Numbered from the stretch's first letter, positions 22,239 through 33,686 are shown. The stretch is DNA of 64,000 bases from Stutzerimonas balearica DSM 6083 (GCF_000818015.1 NZ_CP007511.1:3691001-3755000); one strand, 5' to 3'. Notes: generated by a model not told the origin, from the letters alone. Numbers and translations: made by a program.

Positions 22239-25082
22239 TTGGACAAGATCCTGATTCGTGGGGCGCGCACCCACAACCTGAAGAACATCGACCTGACCCT
22301 GCCGCGTGACAAGCTGATCGTGATCACCGGCCTGTCAGGCTCGGGCAAATCATCGCTCGCCTTCGACACGCTCTACGCCGAGGGGCAGCGCCGTTACGTC
22401 GAATCGCTGTCGGCCTACGCTCGTCAGTTCCTGTCGATGATGGAGAAGCCCGACGTCGACACTATCGAAGGGCTGTCGCCGGCGATTTCCATCGAGCAAA
22501 AGTCCACCTCGCACAACCCCCGCTCGACGGTTGGCACCATCACCGAGATATACGATTACCTGCGTTTGCTCTATGCACGGGTGGGCACGCCACGCTGTCC
22601 GGATCATGACATTCCGCTCGAAGCCCAGACCGTGAGCCAGATGGTCGACCAGGTTCTGGCATTGCCGGAGGGACGCAAGCTGATGCTGCTCGCGCCGGTG
22701 ATCCGTGAGCGCAAGGGAGAGCATCTCGCCGTATTCGACGAGCTACGTGCGCAAGGCTTCGTAAGGGCGCGGGTCAATGGCAAGCTCCATGAACTGGACG
22801 AACTGCCCAAGCTCGACAAGCAGAAGAAGCACACCATCGAGGTCGTGGTCGATCGCTTCAAGGTGCGCGCCGACCTGCAGCAGCGCCTGGCCGAATCCTT
22901 CGAGACGGCGTTGAAGCTGGCCGACGGCATCGCCCTGGTCGCCTCGATGGAAGACGATGGCGCCGAAGACCTGATCTTCTCCGCCCGCTTCGCCTGCCCG
23001 ATCTGTGGTCACTCGATCAGCGAGCTCGAGCCCAAGCTGTTCTCCTTCAACAACCCGGCCGGCGCCTGCCCGACCTGTGATGGTTTGGGCGTCAAGCAGT
23101 TCTTCGACGCCAAGCGTCTGGTCAACGGCGAGCTGACGCTGGCCGAAGGCGCGATCCGTGGTTGGGACAGGCGCAACGTCTATTACTTCCAGATGCTCGG
23201 CTCGCTCGCCTCGCATTATGGCTTCAGCCTGGACGAGCCCTTCGACTCGCTGCCGGCCGAACATCAGAAGGTCGTGCTACGCGGCAGCGGTCGGGAGAAC
23301 GTCGAATTCCGCTACCTGAACGACCGGGGCGACATCGTTCGCCGCTCACACCCCTTCGAGGGCATCCTGCCGAACCTCGAGCGACGCTATCGCGAAACCG
23401 AGTCCAACTCGGTCCGCGAAGAGCTGGCCAAGTACCTCAGCACCCAGCCTTGTCCAGACTGCCGGGGCACGCGGCTGCGCCGTGAAGCCAGGCATGTCTG
23501 GGTCGGCGACAAGACACTGCCGGCAGTCACCGCGCTGCCGGTCGGCGACGCGTGCGATTACTTCGGCACCCTTTCGCTCAGTGGGCGCCGCGGCGAAATC
23601 GCCGACAAGATTCTCAAGGAGATACGCGAGCGCCTGCAATTCCTGGTCAATGTCGGCCTCGACTACCTGACCCTGGATCGTAGCGCCGACACGCTGTCCG
23701 GCGGTGAAGCCCAGCGCATCCGCCTGGCCAGCCAGATCGGCGCCGGCCTGGTAGGCGTGATGTACATTCTCGACGAACCGTCCATCGGGCTGCACCAGCG
23801 CGACAACGAACGCCTGCTCGGCACGCTCACCCATCTGCGAAACCTTGGCAACACGGTCATCGTCGTCGAACACGATGAGGATGCCATTCGACTCGCCGAC
23901 TACGTCGTCGACATCGGCCCCGGAGCCGGCGTTCACGGCGGAAGGGTCGTCGCCCAGGGCACGCCAGCCGAGGTGATGAACCATCCGGATTCGTTGACCG
24001 GCAAGTATCTCTCCGGCCGCGAACACATCCGCTACCCCGCTGAGCGTACGCCACGCGACGCCAAGCGCCTGCTCAAGCTCAAGGGCGCGCGAGGCAACAA
24101 CCTGCAGGGGGTCGACCTGGAGATTCCGGTCGGCCTGCTGACCTGCATTACCGGTGTTTCCGGTTCCGGCAAATCGACACTGATCAACAACACGCTCTTT
24201 CCGATCGCCGCCAGCGCGCTGAATGGCGCAACCACACTGGAAGTCGCCCCCTACGACAGCTTCGATGGCCTGCAGCACCTGGACAAGGTCGTCGATATCG
24301 ACCAGAGCCCGATCGGCCGCACGCCGCGCTCCAATCCTGCGACCTACACCGGCCTGTTCACGCCGATCCGTGAACTGTTTGCCGGCGTGCCGGAGGCCCG
24401 CGCACGCGGCTACGGTCCTGGCCGTTTTTCCTTCAACGTCAAGGGCGGACGCTGCGAAGCCTGCCAGGGCGACGGCGTGATCAAGGTGGAGATGCATTTC
24501 CTGCCCGACATCTACGTGCCATGCGATGTCTGCAAGGGCAAGCGCTACAACCGCGAAACCCTGGAGGTGAAGTACAAGGGCAAGAGCATCACCGAGGTGC
24601 TCGACATGACCATCGAGGAAGCGCGCGAGTTCTTCGATGCGGTACCGGCGGTGGCGCGCAAGCTGCAGACGCTGATCGATGTCGGCCTGTCGTACATCAA
24701 GCTCGGCCAGAGCGCGACAACGTTGTCCGGCGGCGAGGCGCAGCGGGTCAAGCTGTCACGCGAGCTATCCAAGCGCGATACCGGTAAGACCCTCTACATT
24801 CTCGACGAGCCGACCACCGGCCTGCATTTCGCCGACATCCAGCAGCTGCTCGATGTGCTGCACCGTCTGCGCGATCATGGCAATACCGTGGTCGTCATCG
24901 AGCACAACCTGGACGTGATCAAGACTGCGGACTGGCTGGTCGACCTCGGCCCCGAAGGCGGCTCCAAGGGCGGGCAGATCATCGCCAACGGCACTCCGAA
25001 GGATGTCGCGGCGATGCCGCAGTCGCATACCGGACACTTCCTCAAACCGCTACTGGAGCGCGATCGGGCACGCACCCGATAA
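22239..25082 (+). CDS. uvrA: Excinuclease ABC subunit A
   Basis: UvrA recognises bulky DNA lesions and loads UvrB in nucleotide excision repair. The 947-residue protein has two ABC ATPase modules: Walker [10 protein letters not shown] (31-39) and GVSGSGKST, with signatures [16 protein letters not shown] and [15 protein letters not shown]. It has zinc fingers CPICG...CPTC, CPDC and the insertion CEAC...CDVC. Translation starts with TTG at 22239 ([16 protein letters not shown]), with GAGG 5-6 bases upstream; an ATG at 22226 is out of frame. It ends in a strong terminator. Confidence 0.98.
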   Translation: MDKILIRGARTHNLKNIDLTLPRDKLIVITGLSGSGKSSLAFDTLYAEGQRRYVESLSAYARQFLSMMEKPDVDTIEGLSPAISIEQKSTSHNPRSTVGTITEIYDYLRLLYARVGTPRCPDHDIPLEAQTVSQMVDQVLALPEGRKLMLLAPVIRERKGEHLAVFDELRAQGFVRARVNGKLHELDELPKLDKQKKHTIEVVVDRFKVRADLQQRLAESFETALKLADGIALVASMEDDGAEDLIFSARFACPICGHSISELEPKLFSFNNPAGACPTCDGLGVKQFFDAKRLVNGELTLAEGAIRGWDRRNVYYFQMLGSLASHYGFSLDEPFDSLPAEHQKVVLRGSGRENVEFRYLNDRGDIVRRSHPFEGILPNLERRYRETESNSVREELAKYLSTQPCPDCRGTRLRREARHVWVGDKTLPAVTALPVGDACDYFGTLSLSGRRGEIADKILKEIRERLQFLVNVGLDYLTLDRSADTLSGGEAQRIRLASQIGAGLVGVMYILDEPSIGLHQRDNERLLGTLTHLRNLGNTVIVVEHDEDAIRLADYVVDIGPGAGVHGGRVVAQGTPAEVMNHPDSLTGKYLSGREHIRYPAERTPRDAKRLLKLKGARGNNLQGVDLEIPVGLLTCITGVSGSGKSTLINNTLFPIAASALNGATTLEVAPYDSFDGLQHLDKVVDIDQSPIGRTPRSNPATYTGLFTPIRELFAGVPEARARGYGPGRFSFNVKGGRCEACQGDGVIKVEMHFLPDIYVPCDVCKGKRYNRETLEVKYKGKSITEVLDMTIEEAREFFDAVPAVARKLQTLIDVGLSYIKLGQSATTLSGGEAQRVKLSRELSKRDTGKTLYILDEPTTGLHFADIQQLLDVLHRLRDHGNTVVVIEHNLDVIKTADWLVDLGPEGGSKGGQIIANGTPKDVAAMPQSHTGHFLKPLLERDRARTR

Positions 25083-25097
25083 CGCGGCTCGGCGCAT

Positions 25098-25129
25098 AAA
25101 AAAGCCCGCAGCACGCTGCGGGCTTTTTT
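25098..25129. terminator. Bidirectional terminator between uvrA and katA
   Basis: AAAAAAGCCCGCAG, loop CACG, CTGCGGGCTTTTTT, lying between the convergent uvrA stop (25082) and the catalase stop (25144). The T tracts on both sides suit both genes. Confidence 0.93.
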
Positions 25130-25143
25130 TGTTCCTCAGCGTC

Positions 25144-26604
25144 TTAGGCCAGCGCCTCCGCCAGCGGCAGGTCAACGGCCTTGGCGATACCCGCACCATA
25201 GGCCGGATCGGCCAGGTAGCAGTGCTTGATGTGGCGCAGCTTGATATGCCGCTCCACGCCCTGCATCGCCCGGGCGGTGTTATCGAACAGACGCTGCTGC
25301 TCGTCGGCCTTCATCAGTCGGAACAGATCACCCGGCTGCGTGAAGTAATCGGCGTCGTCCGCACGGTAGTCGTAGCGATCGGCTGCCCCGCCGAGCGCCA
25401 GTGGCGGCTCGCTGAAGTCCGGTTGCTGCTGCCATTCGCCGTAGGTGTTGGGCTCGTAGTGCAGGCGGCCACCGTGGTTGCCATCTACCCGCATCGCGCC
25501 ATCCCGGTGATAACTGTGCACGGGGCAGCGCGGCGCATTAACCGGAATCTGGTGATGGTTGACGCCCAGTCGGTAACGCTGCGCATCACCGTAGGAGAAC
25601 AGGCGGCCCTGCAGCATGCGATCCGGCGAGAAACTGATGCCGGGCACCACATTGGCCGGAGTGAATGCCGCCTGCTCGACGTCCTGGAAATAGTTGTCCG
25701 GATTGCGGTTGAGCTCGTAGTAGCCGACCTCGATCAGCGGATAGTCCTTCTTCGACCAGACCTTGGTCAGATCGAACGGATGGAACCGATAAGACACAGC
25801 TTCGGCTTCCGGCATGATCTGCACGTACATGGTCCAGCGCGGATATTCGCCCCGCTCGATCGCCTCGAACAGATCACGCTGCGAACTTTCGCGATCATTG
25901 GCGACAATTGCCGCAGCCTCGGCGTCGGTCAGATTCTTGATGCCCTGCTGGGTCTTGAAGTGGAACTTGACCCAGTAGCGCTGATTGTCGGCGCTGATGA
26001 AGCTGTAGGTGTGCGAACCGAAGCCGTGCATGTGCCGATAGGACGCCGGAATACCGCGATCGCCCATGACGTATGTGATCTGATGCAGTGCCTCGGGCAG
26101 GCCCGTCCAGAAATCCCAGTTATTGTTCGCACTGCGCATGTTGGTGCGCGGGTCACGCTTGACCGCATGGTTGAGGTCGGGGAATTTCAGCGGATCGCGG
26201 AAGAAAAACACCGGGGTGTTGTTGCCCACCATGTCCCAGTTGCCCTGCTCGGTGTAGAACTTCAGCGCGTAACCGCGGATATCCCGCTCGGCATCAGCCG
26301 CGCCACGCTCACCGGCCACAGTGGAGAACCGGGCAAACAACGGTGTGCGCTTACCAACCTCCGAGAAGATTGCCGCCTTGGTGTAGCGAGTAATGTCGTG
26401 AGTCACGACGAACTCGCCGAAGGCACCCGAGCCCTTGGCGTGCATTCGCCGCTCGGGAATCACTTCGCGATCGAAGTGAGCGAGCTTTTCGAGGAACCAG
26501 ACATCCTGCAGAAGCATTGGCCCGCGGCGCCCGGCGGTAAGCGAATTCTGGTTATCCCATACAGGGGCACCGGCAACGGTCGTTAATTTGGGTTTATCGG
26601 TCAT
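25144..26604 (-). CDS. katA: Monofunctional haem catalase
   Basis: Catalase dismutates hydrogen peroxide. The start is [15 protein letters not shown] (ATG 26602-26604), with AAGGAG upstream, giving a 486-residue small-subunit (clade 3) enzyme. Visible active-site elements are the distal His55 in [13 protein letters not shown], the Asn of [14 protein letters not shown], and the proximal haem tyrosine region [14 protein letters not shown]. There is no signal peptide. In P. aeruginosa bacterioferritin (bfrA) lies between uvrA and katA; here it is absent. An OxyR-like half site is seen upstream at 26720-26734. Confidence 0.95.
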   Translation of the reverse strand: MTDKPKLTTVAGAPVWDNQNSLTAGRRGPMLLQDVWFLEKLAHFDREVIPERRMHAKGSGAFGEFVVTHDITRYTKAAIFSEVGKRTPLFARFSTVAGERGAADAERDIRGYALKFYTEQGNWDMVGNNTPVFFFRDPLKFPDLNHAVKRDPRTNMRSANNNWDFWTGLPEALHQITYVMGDRGIPASYRHMHGFGSHTYSFISADNQRYWVKFHFKTQQGIKNLTDAEAAAIVANDRESSQRDLFEAIERGEYPRWTMYVQIMPEAEAVSYRFHPFDLTKVWSKKDYPLIEVGYYELNRNPDNYFQDVEQAAFTPANVVPGISFSPDRMLQGRLFSYGDAQRYRLGVNHHQIPVNAPRCPVHSYHRDGAMRVDGNHGGRLHYEPNTYGEWQQQPDFSEPPLALGGAADRYDYRADDADYFTQPGDLFRLMKADEQQRLFDNTARAMQGVERHIKLRHIKHCYLADPAYGAGIAKAVDLPLAEALA

Positions 26605-26719
26605 GGCTGCATCTCCTTGGCGGATTTCAAACATCCAGAAGCGGTATGGCACCGGCTGGTTAAGATCCATCATAGGGAACCAGCGAAACGTCGACTAATG
26701 ATGACGGTCAACGCGTTCG

Positions 26720-26734
26720 ATAGAGCAAATCTTT
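26720..26734 (-). promoter_or_regulatory. Possible OxyR half-site upstream of katA
   Basis: On the minus strand AAAG-N7-CTAT matches 7 of 8 positions of one OxyR dimer motif (ATAG-N7-CTAT). The second dimer site downstream is poor. A TATGAT -10-like hexamer lies at 26669-26674, with a weak -35, as often seen at activated promoters. Confidence 0.28.
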
Positions 26735-26741
26735 CAAGCAT

Positions 26742-26770
26742 AAAAAAACCGAGTCCAAGGACTCGGTTTT
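26742..26770 (-). terminator. Terminator of the alpha operon (after rplQ)
   Basis: On the minus strand the stem AAAACCGAGTCC/GGACTCGGTTTT (26745-26770) is followed by seven T residues. It lies 19 bases after the rplQ stop and separates the ribosomal superlocus from katA. Confidence 0.92.
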
Positions 26771-26788
26771 TCTGATAACGCCGAAGCG

Positions 26789-27175
26789 TTACTCGGCGGC
26801 TTCAACCTCACCGGCGACCGGACGGTCAACCAGTTCGACGTAAGCCATCGGAGCGTTGTCGCCAGCGCGGAACCCGCACTTGAGGATACGCAGATAGCCG
26901 CCCTGACGGGTGGCGTAACGCTTGCCCAGATCGTTGAACAGCTTGCCTACAGCAGCCTTCGAACGAGTGCGATCGAAAGCCAGACGACGGTTGGCGACGC
27001 TGTCTTCCTTGGCCAGGGTGATCAGCGGCTCAGCAACGCGGCGCAGTTCCTTGGCTTTCGGCAGGGTGGTCTTGATCAGTTCGTGCTCGAACAGCGACAC
27101 CGCCATGTTCTGGAACATGGCCTTGCGGTGGGCGCTGGTGCGGCTCAGGTGACGGCCACTTTTACGATGACGCAT
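26789..27175 (-). CDS. rplQ: 50S ribosomal protein L17
   Basis: L17 (128 residues) is a 23S rRNA-binding protein at the exit-tunnel side. It starts [20 protein letters not shown], the invariant family opening, and contains [28 protein letters not shown]. It is the last gene of the alpha operon (rpsM-rpsK-rpsD-rpoA-rplQ), 45 bases after rpoA, and is followed by a strong terminator. Confidence 0.98.
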   Translation of the reverse strand: MRHRKSGRHLSRTSAHRKAMFQNMAVSLFEHELIKTTLPKAKELRRVAEPLITLAKEDSVANRRLAFDRTRSKAAVGKLFNDLGKRYATRQGGYLRILKCGFRAGDNAPMAYVELVDRPVAGEVEAAE

Positions 27176-27220
27176 GATTGAAATTCCTTACCAAACGTTC
27201 AGTTCGGTTACTGGGGACGA

Positions 27221-28222
27221 TCAGGCAGTGGCCTTATCGTCCTTCTTGAGACTTGCCGGCGGCCAGTTGTCCAGGCGCATACCGAGAGACAAACCACGCG
27301 AAGCCAGAACGTCCTTGATCTCGGTCAGGGACTTCTTGCCCAGGTTCGGCGTTTTCAACAGCTCTACTTCGGTGCGCTGAATCAGGTCACCGATGTAGTA
27401 GATGTTCTCCGCCTTCAGGCAGTTGGCCGAACGTACGGTCAGTTCCAGGTCGTCAACCGGACGCAACAGGATCGGATCGATCTCGTCTTCCTGCTCAACA
27501 ACCACCGGCTCGCTGTCGCCCTTCAGGTCGACGAACGCAGCCAGCTGCTGCTGCAGGATGGTCGCCGCACGACGGATCGCCTCTTCGGGATCCAGCGTGC
27601 CGTTGGTTTCCAGGTCAATGACCAGCTTGTCCAGGTTGGTGCGCTGCTCGACGCGCGCGTTCTCGACCACATAAGCCACGCGACGCACCGGACTGAAGGT
27701 CGCATCGAGCTGCAGACGGCCGATGCTACGGCTTTCGTCCTCATCGCTCTGACGTGCGTCAGCCGGCTCATAACCACGGCCGCGGACGACCTTGAGCTTC
27801 ATGTTGATCGAGCCGTTAGCCGCCAGGTTGGCGATCAGGTGATCGCCATTGACGATTTCGACATCGTGATCCAGCTGGATATCGGCAGCGGTCACAGCGC
27901 CCGGGCCCTTCTTCACCAGGCTCAAGGTCACTTCATCACGGCCGTGCAGCTTGATGGCGATACCTTTGAGGTTGAGCAGGATCTCGATGACGTCTTCCTG
28001 CACGCCCTCGATCGCGCTGTACTCGTGGAGCACACCGTCGATCTCCGCCTCGACTACCGCGCAGCCAGGCATGGAGGACAACAGGATACGACGCAGCGCG
28101 TTGCCCAGGGTGTGGCCAAAACCACGCTCGAGGGGCTCGAGAGTGATCTTGGCGCGGGTCGGACTGACCACCTGCACATCGATATGGCGGGGGGTCAGGA
28201 ACTCATTTACCGAACTCTGCAT
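27221..28222 (-). CDS. rpoA: RNA polymerase alpha subunit
   Basis: The 333-residue alpha subunit has an N-terminal dimerisation domain (about 1-230; [26 protein letters not shown], residues 31-56). A linker leads to the C-terminal domain (about 250-333; [23 protein letters not shown] and [22 protein letters not shown]), which contacts UP elements and activators. The length is typical for Pseudomonas. It lies between rpsD and rplQ in the alpha operon. Confidence 0.99.
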   Translation of the reverse strand: MQSSVNEFLTPRHIDVQVVSPTRAKITLEPLERGFGHTLGNALRRILLSSMPGCAVVEAEIDGVLHEYSAIEGVQEDVIEILLNLKGIAIKLHGRDEVTLSLVKKGPGAVTAADIQLDHDVEIVNGDHLIANLAANGSINMKLKVVRGRGYEPADARQSDEDESRSIGRLQLDATFSPVRRVAYVVENARVEQRTNLDKLVIDLETNGTLDPEEAIRRAATILQQQLAAFVDLKGDSEPVVVEQEDEIDPILLRPVDDLELTVRSANCLKAENIYYIGDLIQRTEVELLKTPNLGKKSLTEIKDVLASRGLSLGMRLDNWPPASLKKDDKATA

Positions 28223-28244
28223 GGATACACCTATTTTCTAGCCC

Positions 28245-28865
28245 TTACTTGGAGTAGAGCTCGACAATGAGGTTTTCGTTAATGTCGGCGGACAGATCGC
28301 TGCGGGCCGGAACATTCTTGAAAACACCGCTCTTCTTGTCGGCATCCACTTCCACCCACTCGACGCGGCCACGCTGAGCGCACAGCTCGAGCGCCTGAGC
28401 GATACGCAGCTGGTTGCGGCACTTCTCACGAACAGCCACCACGTCACCGGCCTTGACCTGGAACGAAGGGATGTTGACGGTCTTGCCGTTTACGGTAATG
28501 GACTTGTGCGAAACGAGCTGACGCGACTCGGCACGAGTCGAACCAAAGCCCATGCGATAGACGACGTTGTCCAGACGGCACTCGAGCAGTTGCAGCAGGT
28601 TCTCACCGGTCGCGCCCTTACGACGGGCAGCTTCCTTGTAGTAACCACTGAACTGACGCTCGAGCACACCGTAGATACGGCGAACTTTCTGCTTCTCACG
28701 CAGCTGGGTGCCGTAATCCGACAGACGGCCACGACGCTGACCATGTACGCCAGGCGGGGTCTCGATGTTGCACTTGGATTCGAGGGCACGCGCACCGCTC
28801 TTCAGGAAAAGGTCTGTACCTTCACGACGAGACAGTTTGCACTTGGGACCAATATAACGAGCCAT
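28245..28865 (-). CDS. rpsD: 30S ribosomal protein S4
   Basis: S4 (206 residues) nucleates 16S 5'-domain assembly. In enteric bacteria it also represses translation of the alpha operon. It begins [21 protein letters not shown] and contains the S4 RNA-binding domain [27 protein letters not shown]. It is the cysteine-poor type with no zinc motif. It lies between rpsK and rpoA. Confidence 0.99.
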   Translation of the reverse strand: MARYIGPKCKLSRREGTDLFLKSGARALESKCNIETPPGVHGQRRGRLSDYGTQLREKQKVRRIYGVLERQFSGYYKEAARRKGATGENLLQLLECRLDNVVYRMGFGSTRAESRQLVSHKSITVNGKTVNIPSFQVKAGDVVAVREKCRNQLRIAQALELCAQRGRVEWVEVDADKKSGVFKNVPARSDLSADINENLIVELYSK

Positions 28866-28883
28866 TCTTCACTGTCTCCTGAA

Positions 28884-29273
28884 TTACACGCGGCGCTTCT
28901 TCGGCGGACGGCAACCGTTGTGCGGGATCGGCGTCACATCGGTAATGCTTGCGATCTTGTAACCGCAGGCGTTCAGAGCACGCACGGCGGATTCGCGACC
29001 CGGACCTGGACCCTTGACGTTCACGTCGAGGTTCTTCAGGCCGTATTCCAGAGCAGCCTGACCGGCACGCTCGGCAGCCACCTGGGCGGCGAACGGAGTG
29101 CTCTTACGGGAACCACGGAAGCCGGAGCCACCGGAGGTAGCCCAGGACAGCGCATTACCCTGACGATCAGTGATGGTCACGATAGTGTTATTGAAAGACG
29201 CGTGGATATGGGCAATCCCATCGACCACTGTCTTTTTGACTTTCTTACGAGTACGAGCAGCAGGCTTAGCCAT
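28884..29273 (-). CDS. rpsK: 30S ribosomal protein S11
   Basis: S11 (129 residues) forms part of the platform at the mRNA exit. It contains [21 protein letters not shown] and ends [18 protein letters not shown], the conserved tail that contains the site converted to isoaspartate in E. coli S11. It lies in the alpha operon between rpsM and rpsD with short spacers. Confidence 0.99.
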   Translation of the reverse strand: MAKPAARTRKKVKKTVVDGIAHIHASFNNTIVTITDRQGNALSWATSGGSGFRGSRKSTPFAAQVAAERAGQAALEYGLKNLDVNVKGPGPGRESAVRALNACGYKIASITDVTPIPHNGCRPPKKRRV

Positions 29274-29303
29274 GACTTAATTCCTGTCGATTCGCGGGCG
29301 CAA

Positions 29304-29660
29304 TTACTTGCGGATCGGCTTACGCGGGCCCTTACGGGTGCGCGCGTTGGTCTTGGTGCGCTGACCGCGGACCGGCAGCCCACGGCGATGACGCAGACCG
29401 CGGTAGCAGCCCAGGTCCATCAGACGCTTGATTTTCATGTTGACTTCGCGACGCAGGTCACCTTCAGTGGTGAGCTTCGCGACTTCGCCACGCAGCTGCT
29501 CGATCTGCTCGTCGGAGAGATCTTTGATCTTTGCCGCCGGATTGACGCCGGTGGCAGCGCAGATGTTCTGCGCCTGGGTGCGACCAACACCGTAGATGTA
29601 GGTCAGCGAGATAACAGTGTGCTTGTTATCCGGAATGTTGACGCCTGCAATACGGGCCAT
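29304..29660 (-). CDS. rpsM: 30S ribosomal protein S13
   Basis: S13 (118 residues) contacts the P-site tRNA and forms the inter-subunit bridge B1. It starts [26 protein letters not shown] and ends with the basic [18 protein letters not shown] tail. It is the first gene of the alpha operon, 127 bases after rpmJ, with a hairpin and a possible promoter between. Confidence 0.99.
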   Translation of the reverse strand: MARIAGVNIPDNKHTVISLTYIYGVGRTQAQNICAATGVNPAAKIKDLSDEQIEQLRGEVAKLTTEGDLRREVNMKIKRLMDLGCYRGLRHRRGLPVRGQRTKTNARTRKGPRKPIRK

Positions 29661-29718
29661 TCAGTGAAACTCCAATTGACAGCTACCCACGCCCCGGAAG
29701 CCAAGAAAAGGGCGCGAG

Positions 29719-29747
29719 ATATTATCGCTGTAGAAACAAATATTCAA
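29719..29747 (-). promoter_or_regulatory. Possible promoter of the alpha operon
   Basis: On the minus strand TTGAAT, 17-base spacer, TAATAT (overlapping GATAAT). It begins right after the hairpin at 29749-29770 and lies 59 bases upstream of rpsM. The hexamers are moderate. Confidence 0.4.
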
Positions 29748-29748
29748 C

Positions 29749-29770
29749 CCGGCAGCGCACTAGCTGCCGG
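29749..29770 (-). repeat. Hairpin between rpmJ and rpsM
   Basis: A 7-bp stem CCGGCAG/CTGCCGG with an 8-base loop, 17 bases past the rpmJ stop. No T tract follows, so it is more likely an mRNA processing or stabilising hairpin, or a weak terminator, at the spc/alpha boundary. Confidence 0.5.
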
Positions 29771-29787
29771 GCGTCACACCTTCACAC

Positions 29788-29904
29788 TCAGCCTTGGCGC
29801 TGCTTGTGACGGGGCTCTGCGCTGCAAATCACTCGCACGACGCCGTCGCGACGGATGACCTTGCAGTTACGGCACAGCTTTTTGACCGATGCACGAACTT
29901 TCAT
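29788..29904 (-). CDS. rpmJ: 50S ribosomal protein L36
   Basis: This 38-residue protein was found by direct translation: [20 protein letters not shown], then [18 protein letters not shown]. It is the zinc-ribbon (C+) form with ligands C11, C14, C27 and H33. It follows secY by 30 bases as the last gene of the spc operon. Many Pseudomonas also carry a zinc-free paralogue under Zur control elsewhere; none is in this window. Confidence 0.97.
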   Translation of the reverse strand: MKVRASVKKLCRNCKVIRRDGVVRVICSAEPRHKQRQG

Positions 29905-29934
29905 CAACCAACTCCTCGAACCTTACGAACCACT

Positions 29935-31263
29935 TCAGCGGAGCATGCCGCCGCCGTAGCCCTTCAGGTTGGCTTTCTTCATCAGGGAATCGTACTGGTG
30001 CGACATGAGGTGAGATTGCACCTGGGCCATGAAGTCCATGACAACCACCACCACGATCAGCAACGAGGTCCCGCCAAGGTAGAACGGCACGTTGGCTGCG
30101 ACCACGAGAAACTGAGGCAGCAGACAGACAGCCGTCATGTACAGGGCGCCGAACAGGGTGAGCCGAGTCAACACGCCATCGATGTAGCGCGCCGATTGCT
30201 CGCCCGGACGAATCCCCGGGATAAACGCACCGGACTTCTTAAGGTTCTCCGCTACGTCCTTCGGGTTGAACATCAACGCCGTGTAGAAATAGCAGAAGAA
30301 AATGATACCGGCACTGAACAGCAGGATATTGAGCGGCTGACCGGGCGCAATCGCTTGCGACAAATCAGCGAGCCAGCCCATATTCTCGGACTGCCCGAAC
30401 CACTGCCCCAAGGACGCCGGAAAGAGCAAAATACTGCTGGCGAAGATCGCAGGAATTACACCGGCCATGTTCACCTTCAACGGCAGATGGCTGGTCTGCG
30501 CTGCGAAGACCTTACGCCCCTGCTGACGCTTGGCGTAATGCACCGCGATGCGACGCTGCCCCCGCTCGATGAAGACGACGAAGCCGATGATCGCAACCGC
30601 CAGCAAGCCCACAGCGAGCAGCGCGATGATATTGATATCACCCTGCCGCGCAGACTCGAAGGACTGGCCAAGCGCACCCGGAATACCGGCAACGATCCCC
30701 GCGAAGATCAACATCGAGATGCCATTACCGATGCCGCGCTCGGTGATCTGCTCACCCAACCACATCATGAACATGGCACCCGCGACGAAGGTCGTCACGG
30801 CCACGAAGTAGAAGCCAAAGTCGCTACTGAATGCGACGCCCTGCCCCGCCAGGCCAACGGACATACCGACAGCCTGGACGATGGCGAGCGCCAGCGTACC
30901 GTAACGAGTGTATTGGCTGATCTTGCGACGACCGGCCTCGCCCTCTTTCTTCAACTGCTCCAGCTGCGGGCTGACGGCAGTCATCAGCTGCATGATGATC
31001 GATGCCGAAATGTACGGCATGATCCCCAGCGCGAAGATGCTCATCCGCTCCAGCGCACCGCCGGAGAACATGTTGAACAGACTAAGAATGGTCCCCTCGT
31101 TCTGGCGGAACAACTCGGCGAGCCTATCCGGATTGATCCCCGGAACCGGAATATGCGCCCCAATCCTGTAGACAACAATCGCCAGGAACAGGAAGCGCAA
31201 ACGAGCCCAGAGTTCAGACAACCCGCCATTTGCCAGCGCGGAGAGAGCACCTTGCTTAGCCAT
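29935..31263 (-). CDS. secY: Protein translocase channel subunit SecY
   Basis: SecY (442 residues) forms the inner-membrane Sec pore with SecE and SecG. Ten membrane segments are visible, with the conserved [13 protein letters not shown] near the N terminus, [16 protein letters not shown] (plug and lateral gate region), [16 protein letters not shown] and [15 protein letters not shown] before helix 8. It lies between rplO and rpmJ, directly abutting rplO, as in all proteobacterial spc operons. Confidence 0.99.
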   Translation of the reverse strand: MAKQGALSALANGGLSELWARLRFLFLAIVVYRIGAHIPVPGINPDRLAELFRQNEGTILSLFNMFSGGALERMSIFALGIMPYISASIIMQLMTAVSPQLEQLKKEGEAGRRKISQYTRYGTLALAIVQAVGMSVGLAGQGVAFSSDFGFYFVAVTTFVAGAMFMMWLGEQITERGIGNGISMLIFAGIVAGIPGALGQSFESARQGDINIIALLAVGLLAVAIIGFVVFIERGQRRIAVHYAKRQQGRKVFAAQTSHLPLKVNMAGVIPAIFASSILLFPASLGQWFGQSENMGWLADLSQAIAPGQPLNILLFSAGIIFFCYFYTALMFNPKDVAENLKKSGAFIPGIRPGEQSARYIDGVLTRLTLFGALYMTAVCLLPQFLVVAANVPFYLGGTSLLIVVVVVMDFMAQVQSHLMSHQYDSLMKKANLKGYGGGMLR

Positions 31264-31698
31264 TTAGTCCTCGAACTTACCGCCAGCTGCTTCAATCGCC
31301 GCACGCGCACCCTTGGTGGCTGCGATGCCCTTCAAGGTCAGCGCACGCCCAACCTCACCGGACAGCATGACTTTCACACGCTGCACGTTTTGGTTGATGA
31401 CGTTGGCATCCTTAAGGCTCTGGAGAGTAACGACGTCACCCTCGACCTTGGCCAGCTCGGCGGTACGCACCTCAGCGCGATCCATAGCCTTGAGCGAGAC
31501 AAAGCCGAACTTCGGCAGACGACGATGCAGCGGCTGCTGACCACCCTCGAAGCCAGGGGCAATCGAGCCACCGGAGCGAGAGGTCTGACCCTTGTGGCCA
31601 CGGCCACCGGTTTTGCCGAGCCCGCTGCCGATACCACGGCCCGGACGCAGCTTTTCGCGACGGGCACCCGGCGCGGAACGCAGATCGTTCAGTTGCAT
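31264..31698 (-). CDS. rplO: 50S ribosomal protein L15
   Basis: L15 (144 residues) is a late-assembly 23S-binding protein. The Gly-rich N terminus ([25 protein letters not shown]) and C-terminal [21 protein letters not shown] are typical. The stop abuts the secY start. It sits 2 bases after rpmD. Confidence 0.99.
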   Translation of the reverse strand: MQLNDLRSAPGARREKLRPGRGIGSGLGKTGGRGHKGQTSRSGGSIAPGFEGGQQPLHRRLPKFGFVSLKAMDRAEVRTAELAKVEGDVVTLQSLKDANVINQNVQRVKVMLSGEVGRALTLKGIAATKGARAAIEAAGGKFED

Positions 31699-31700
31699 GA

Positions 31701-31880
31701 TTAACCCTCCACGCGGAGAAGGTAATAGGCCTTGTTGATCATGCCGCGATTCTCAGGCGTATCCTGGACCTCGACGGTATGACCAATGCGACGCAGGCCG
31801 AGACCCTTGACGCATGCCTTGTGATTAGCCAGACGGCCGTTCACGCTCTTGACCAGCGTGACTTTGACGGTGTTAGCCAT
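31701..31880 (-). CDS. rpmD: 50S ribosomal protein L30
   Basis: This gene was translated directly: 59 residues, [20 protein letters not shown] at the start, then [20 protein letters not shown] and ending YYLLRVEG. It lies between rpsE and rplO with 2-base gaps on both sides, the standard position in the spc operon. Confidence 0.97.
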   Translation of the reverse strand: MANTVKVTLVKSVNGRLANHKACVKGLGLRRIGHTVEVQDTPENRGMINKAYYLLRVEG

Positions 31881-31882
31881 GG

Positions 31883-32383
31883 TTAGAGAATCTCCTCGAC
31901 GCTCTTGCCACGCTTGGCAGCAACAGACTCAGGCGACTGCATAGCCTTCAAACCCTTGAACGTGGCATGAACCACGTTGACCGGATTGGTCGAGCCATAG
32001 CACTTGGCCAGAACGTTCTGGACACCGGCAACTTCCAGCAGTGCGCGCATCGCGCCGCCAGCGATCACGCCGGTACCCTCGGAAGCAGGCTGCATGTAGA
32101 CGCGCGAGGCGCCATGCACGGCCTTGGCCGGATACTGCAGGGTAGTCCCGTTCAACTCGACCTGAATCATGTTGCGACGGGCAGCTTCCATGGCCTTCTG
32201 GATGGCGGCGGGGACTTCGCGGGACTTGCCACGACCGAAACCAACGCGACCCTTGCCATCACCTACTACGGTCAACGCGGTAAAGGTGAAGATTCGACCA
32301 CCCTTTACGGTTTTAGCGACGCGGTTAACCTGAACCAGCTTCTCAATGTAGCCTTCGTCGCGCTTTTGCTCGTTATTCGCCAT
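31883..32383 (-). CDS. rpsE: 30S ribosomal protein S5
   Basis: S5 (166 residues) is important for decoding accuracy and mRNA entry. It contains the double-stranded-RNA-binding-like part [21 protein letters not shown] and [24 protein letters not shown], then the C-terminal [27 protein letters not shown]. The loop residues associated with spectinomycin sensitivity (VKGGR) look wild type. Confidence 0.99.
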   Translation of the reverse strand: MANNEQKRDEGYIEKLVQVNRVAKTVKGGRIFTFTALTVVGDGKGRVGFGRGKSREVPAAIQKAMEAARRNMIQVELNGTTLQYPAKAVHGASRVYMQPASEGTGVIAGGAMRALLEVAGVQNVLAKCYGSTNPVNVVHATFKGLKAMQSPESVAAKRGKSVEEIL

Positions 32384-32386
32384 AAC

Positions 32387-32737
32387 TTAGAACTCCAGCC
32401 CGCCTTCACGAGCAGCATCAGCCAGTGCCTTCACACGACCGTGGTACTTGAAGCCAGAACGGTCGAACGCCACCTGAGTGACGCCTGCGGCCTTCGCACG
32501 CTCCGCGACCAGCTGACCAACTTTCTTGGCCGCCTCGACGTTGCCAGTGGCACCGTCGCGCAACTCCTTGTCCAAGGTCGAAGCGCTGGCCAGGACCTTG
32601 CCGCCGTCGGCCGAGAGGACCTGGGCGTAGATGTGCTGGGAAGACCGGTACACGCAAAGGCGTACGGTTTCCAGCTCGCGCATCTTCAGACGTGCCTTGC
32701 GAGCACGACGCAGACGAGTTTCTTTCTTTACGCTCAT
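32387..32737 (-). CDS. rplR: 50S ribosomal protein L18
   Basis: L18 (116 residues) binds 5S rRNA with L5 and L25. Typical sequence: RVCVYRSS-like [20 protein letters not shown] and [26 protein letters not shown]. It lies between rplF and rpsE in the spc operon with 3- to 10-base spacers. Confidence 0.99.
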   Translation of the reverse strand: MSVKKETRLRRARKARLKMRELETVRLCVYRSSQHIYAQVLSADGGKVLASASTLDKELRDGATGNVEAAKKVGQLVAERAKAAGVTQVAFDRSGFKYHGRVKALADAAREGGLEF

Positions 32738-32747
32738 TTGCTATGCC

Positions 32748-33281
32748 CTACTTCTTCTTAGCTTCTTTACGACGGACAACCTCATCCGCGTAACGTACGC
32801 CCTTGCCCTTGTACGGCTCAGGACGACGGAAGTCGCGAATTTCGGCAGCCACCTGACCGACCAGCTGCTTGTCGATACCCTTGATCAGAATATCGGTCTG
32901 GCTGGGAGTCTCAGCGGTTACGCCCTGCGGAAGCTCATAATCGATCGGATGAGAGAAACCAAGAGCCAAAGAGAGCACCTGGCCTTTCGCCTGCGCCTTG
33001 TAACCGACACCGACCAGCTGAAGCTTACGCTCGAAGCCCTGACTGACGCCGATCACCATGTTATTGACCAGAGCACGCGTGGTGCCGGCCATGGCGCGAG
33101 TCTGCTGATCGCCGTTACGGGCTGCAAAGCGCAGCTCCCCGGACTCCTGCAGCACCTCAACAGAAGGGTGGACATTCAGATCCAGAGCGCCCTTGGCACC
33201 CTTGACCGACAACTGCTGACCGGCGAGCTTGATCTCTACACCAGCGGGCACCTTGACGGGGTTTTTAGCAACACGAGACAT
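32748..33281 (-). CDS. rplF: 50S ribosomal protein L6
   Basis: L6 (177 residues) has two related beta-alpha domains and lies near the factor-binding centre. It starts [19 protein letters not shown] and contains [19 protein letters not shown] and the C-terminal signature [22 protein letters not shown]. It lies between rpsH and rplR. Confidence 0.99.
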   Translation of the reverse strand: MSRVAKNPVKVPAGVEIKLAGQQLSVKGAKGALDLNVHPSVEVLQESGELRFAARNGDQQTRAMAGTTRALVNNMVIGVSQGFERKLQLVGVGYKAQAKGQVLSLALGFSHPIDYELPQGVTAETPSQTDILIKGIDKQLVGQVAAEIRDFRRPEPYKGKGVRYADEVVRRKEAKKK

Positions 33282-33293
33282 GCTTTATCCCCC

Positions 33294-33686
33294 TTAGAAC
33301 ACGGTGCAGAGCACTTCGCCACCAACACCGGCAGCGCGGGCAGCACGATCAGTCATCACACCTTTATTGGTGGAAACGATCGATACACCCAGACCACCAC
33401 GCACTTTCGGCAGCTGATCGACGGACTTGTACTGGCGAAGGCCAGGACGGCTTACACGCTTGAGCTCCTCGATGACCGGGCGGCCTTCGAAATACTTAAG
33501 CTCGATGGTCAGCTGCGGCTTAACATCGCTGCTGACTTGGTATCCTGCGATATAGCCTTCGCCCTGAAGAACATTGGCTACAGCCACCTTCAGTTTGGAA
33601 GACGGCATGCTTACGACGGACTTTTCGGCCATCTGGGCATTACGGATACGAGTTAGCATGTCCGCTAACGGGTCCTGCATACTCAT
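33294..33686 (-). CDS. rpsH: 30S ribosomal protein S8
   Basis: S8 (130 residues) binds the central domain of 16S rRNA. In E. coli it is also the translational repressor of the spc operon. It starts [18 protein letters not shown] and ends [19 protein letters not shown]...VLCTVF. A 174-base gap separates it from rpsN, unusually large for this operon, holding a hairpin, a promoter-like sequence and a structured leader with a U7 tract. AGGAG lies about 10 bases before the ATG. Confidence 0.98.
   Translation of the reverse strand: MSMQDPLADMLTRIRNAQMAEKSVVSMPSSKLKVAVANVLQGEGYIAGYQVSSDVKPQLTIELKYFEGRPVIEELKRVSRPGLRQYKSVDQLPKVRGGLGVSIVSTNKGVMTDRAARAAGVGGEVLCTVF

Noticed and set aside
26605-26740. 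A complete four-half-site OxyR motif before katA
   Set aside because: Only one dimer motif fits; the second pair matches poorly. Reported only as a weak half-site.
29794-31704. A 636-residue plus-strand frame opposite rpmJ, secY and rplO
   Set aside because: It is antisense to essential conserved genes, and its composition is that of a shadow frame.
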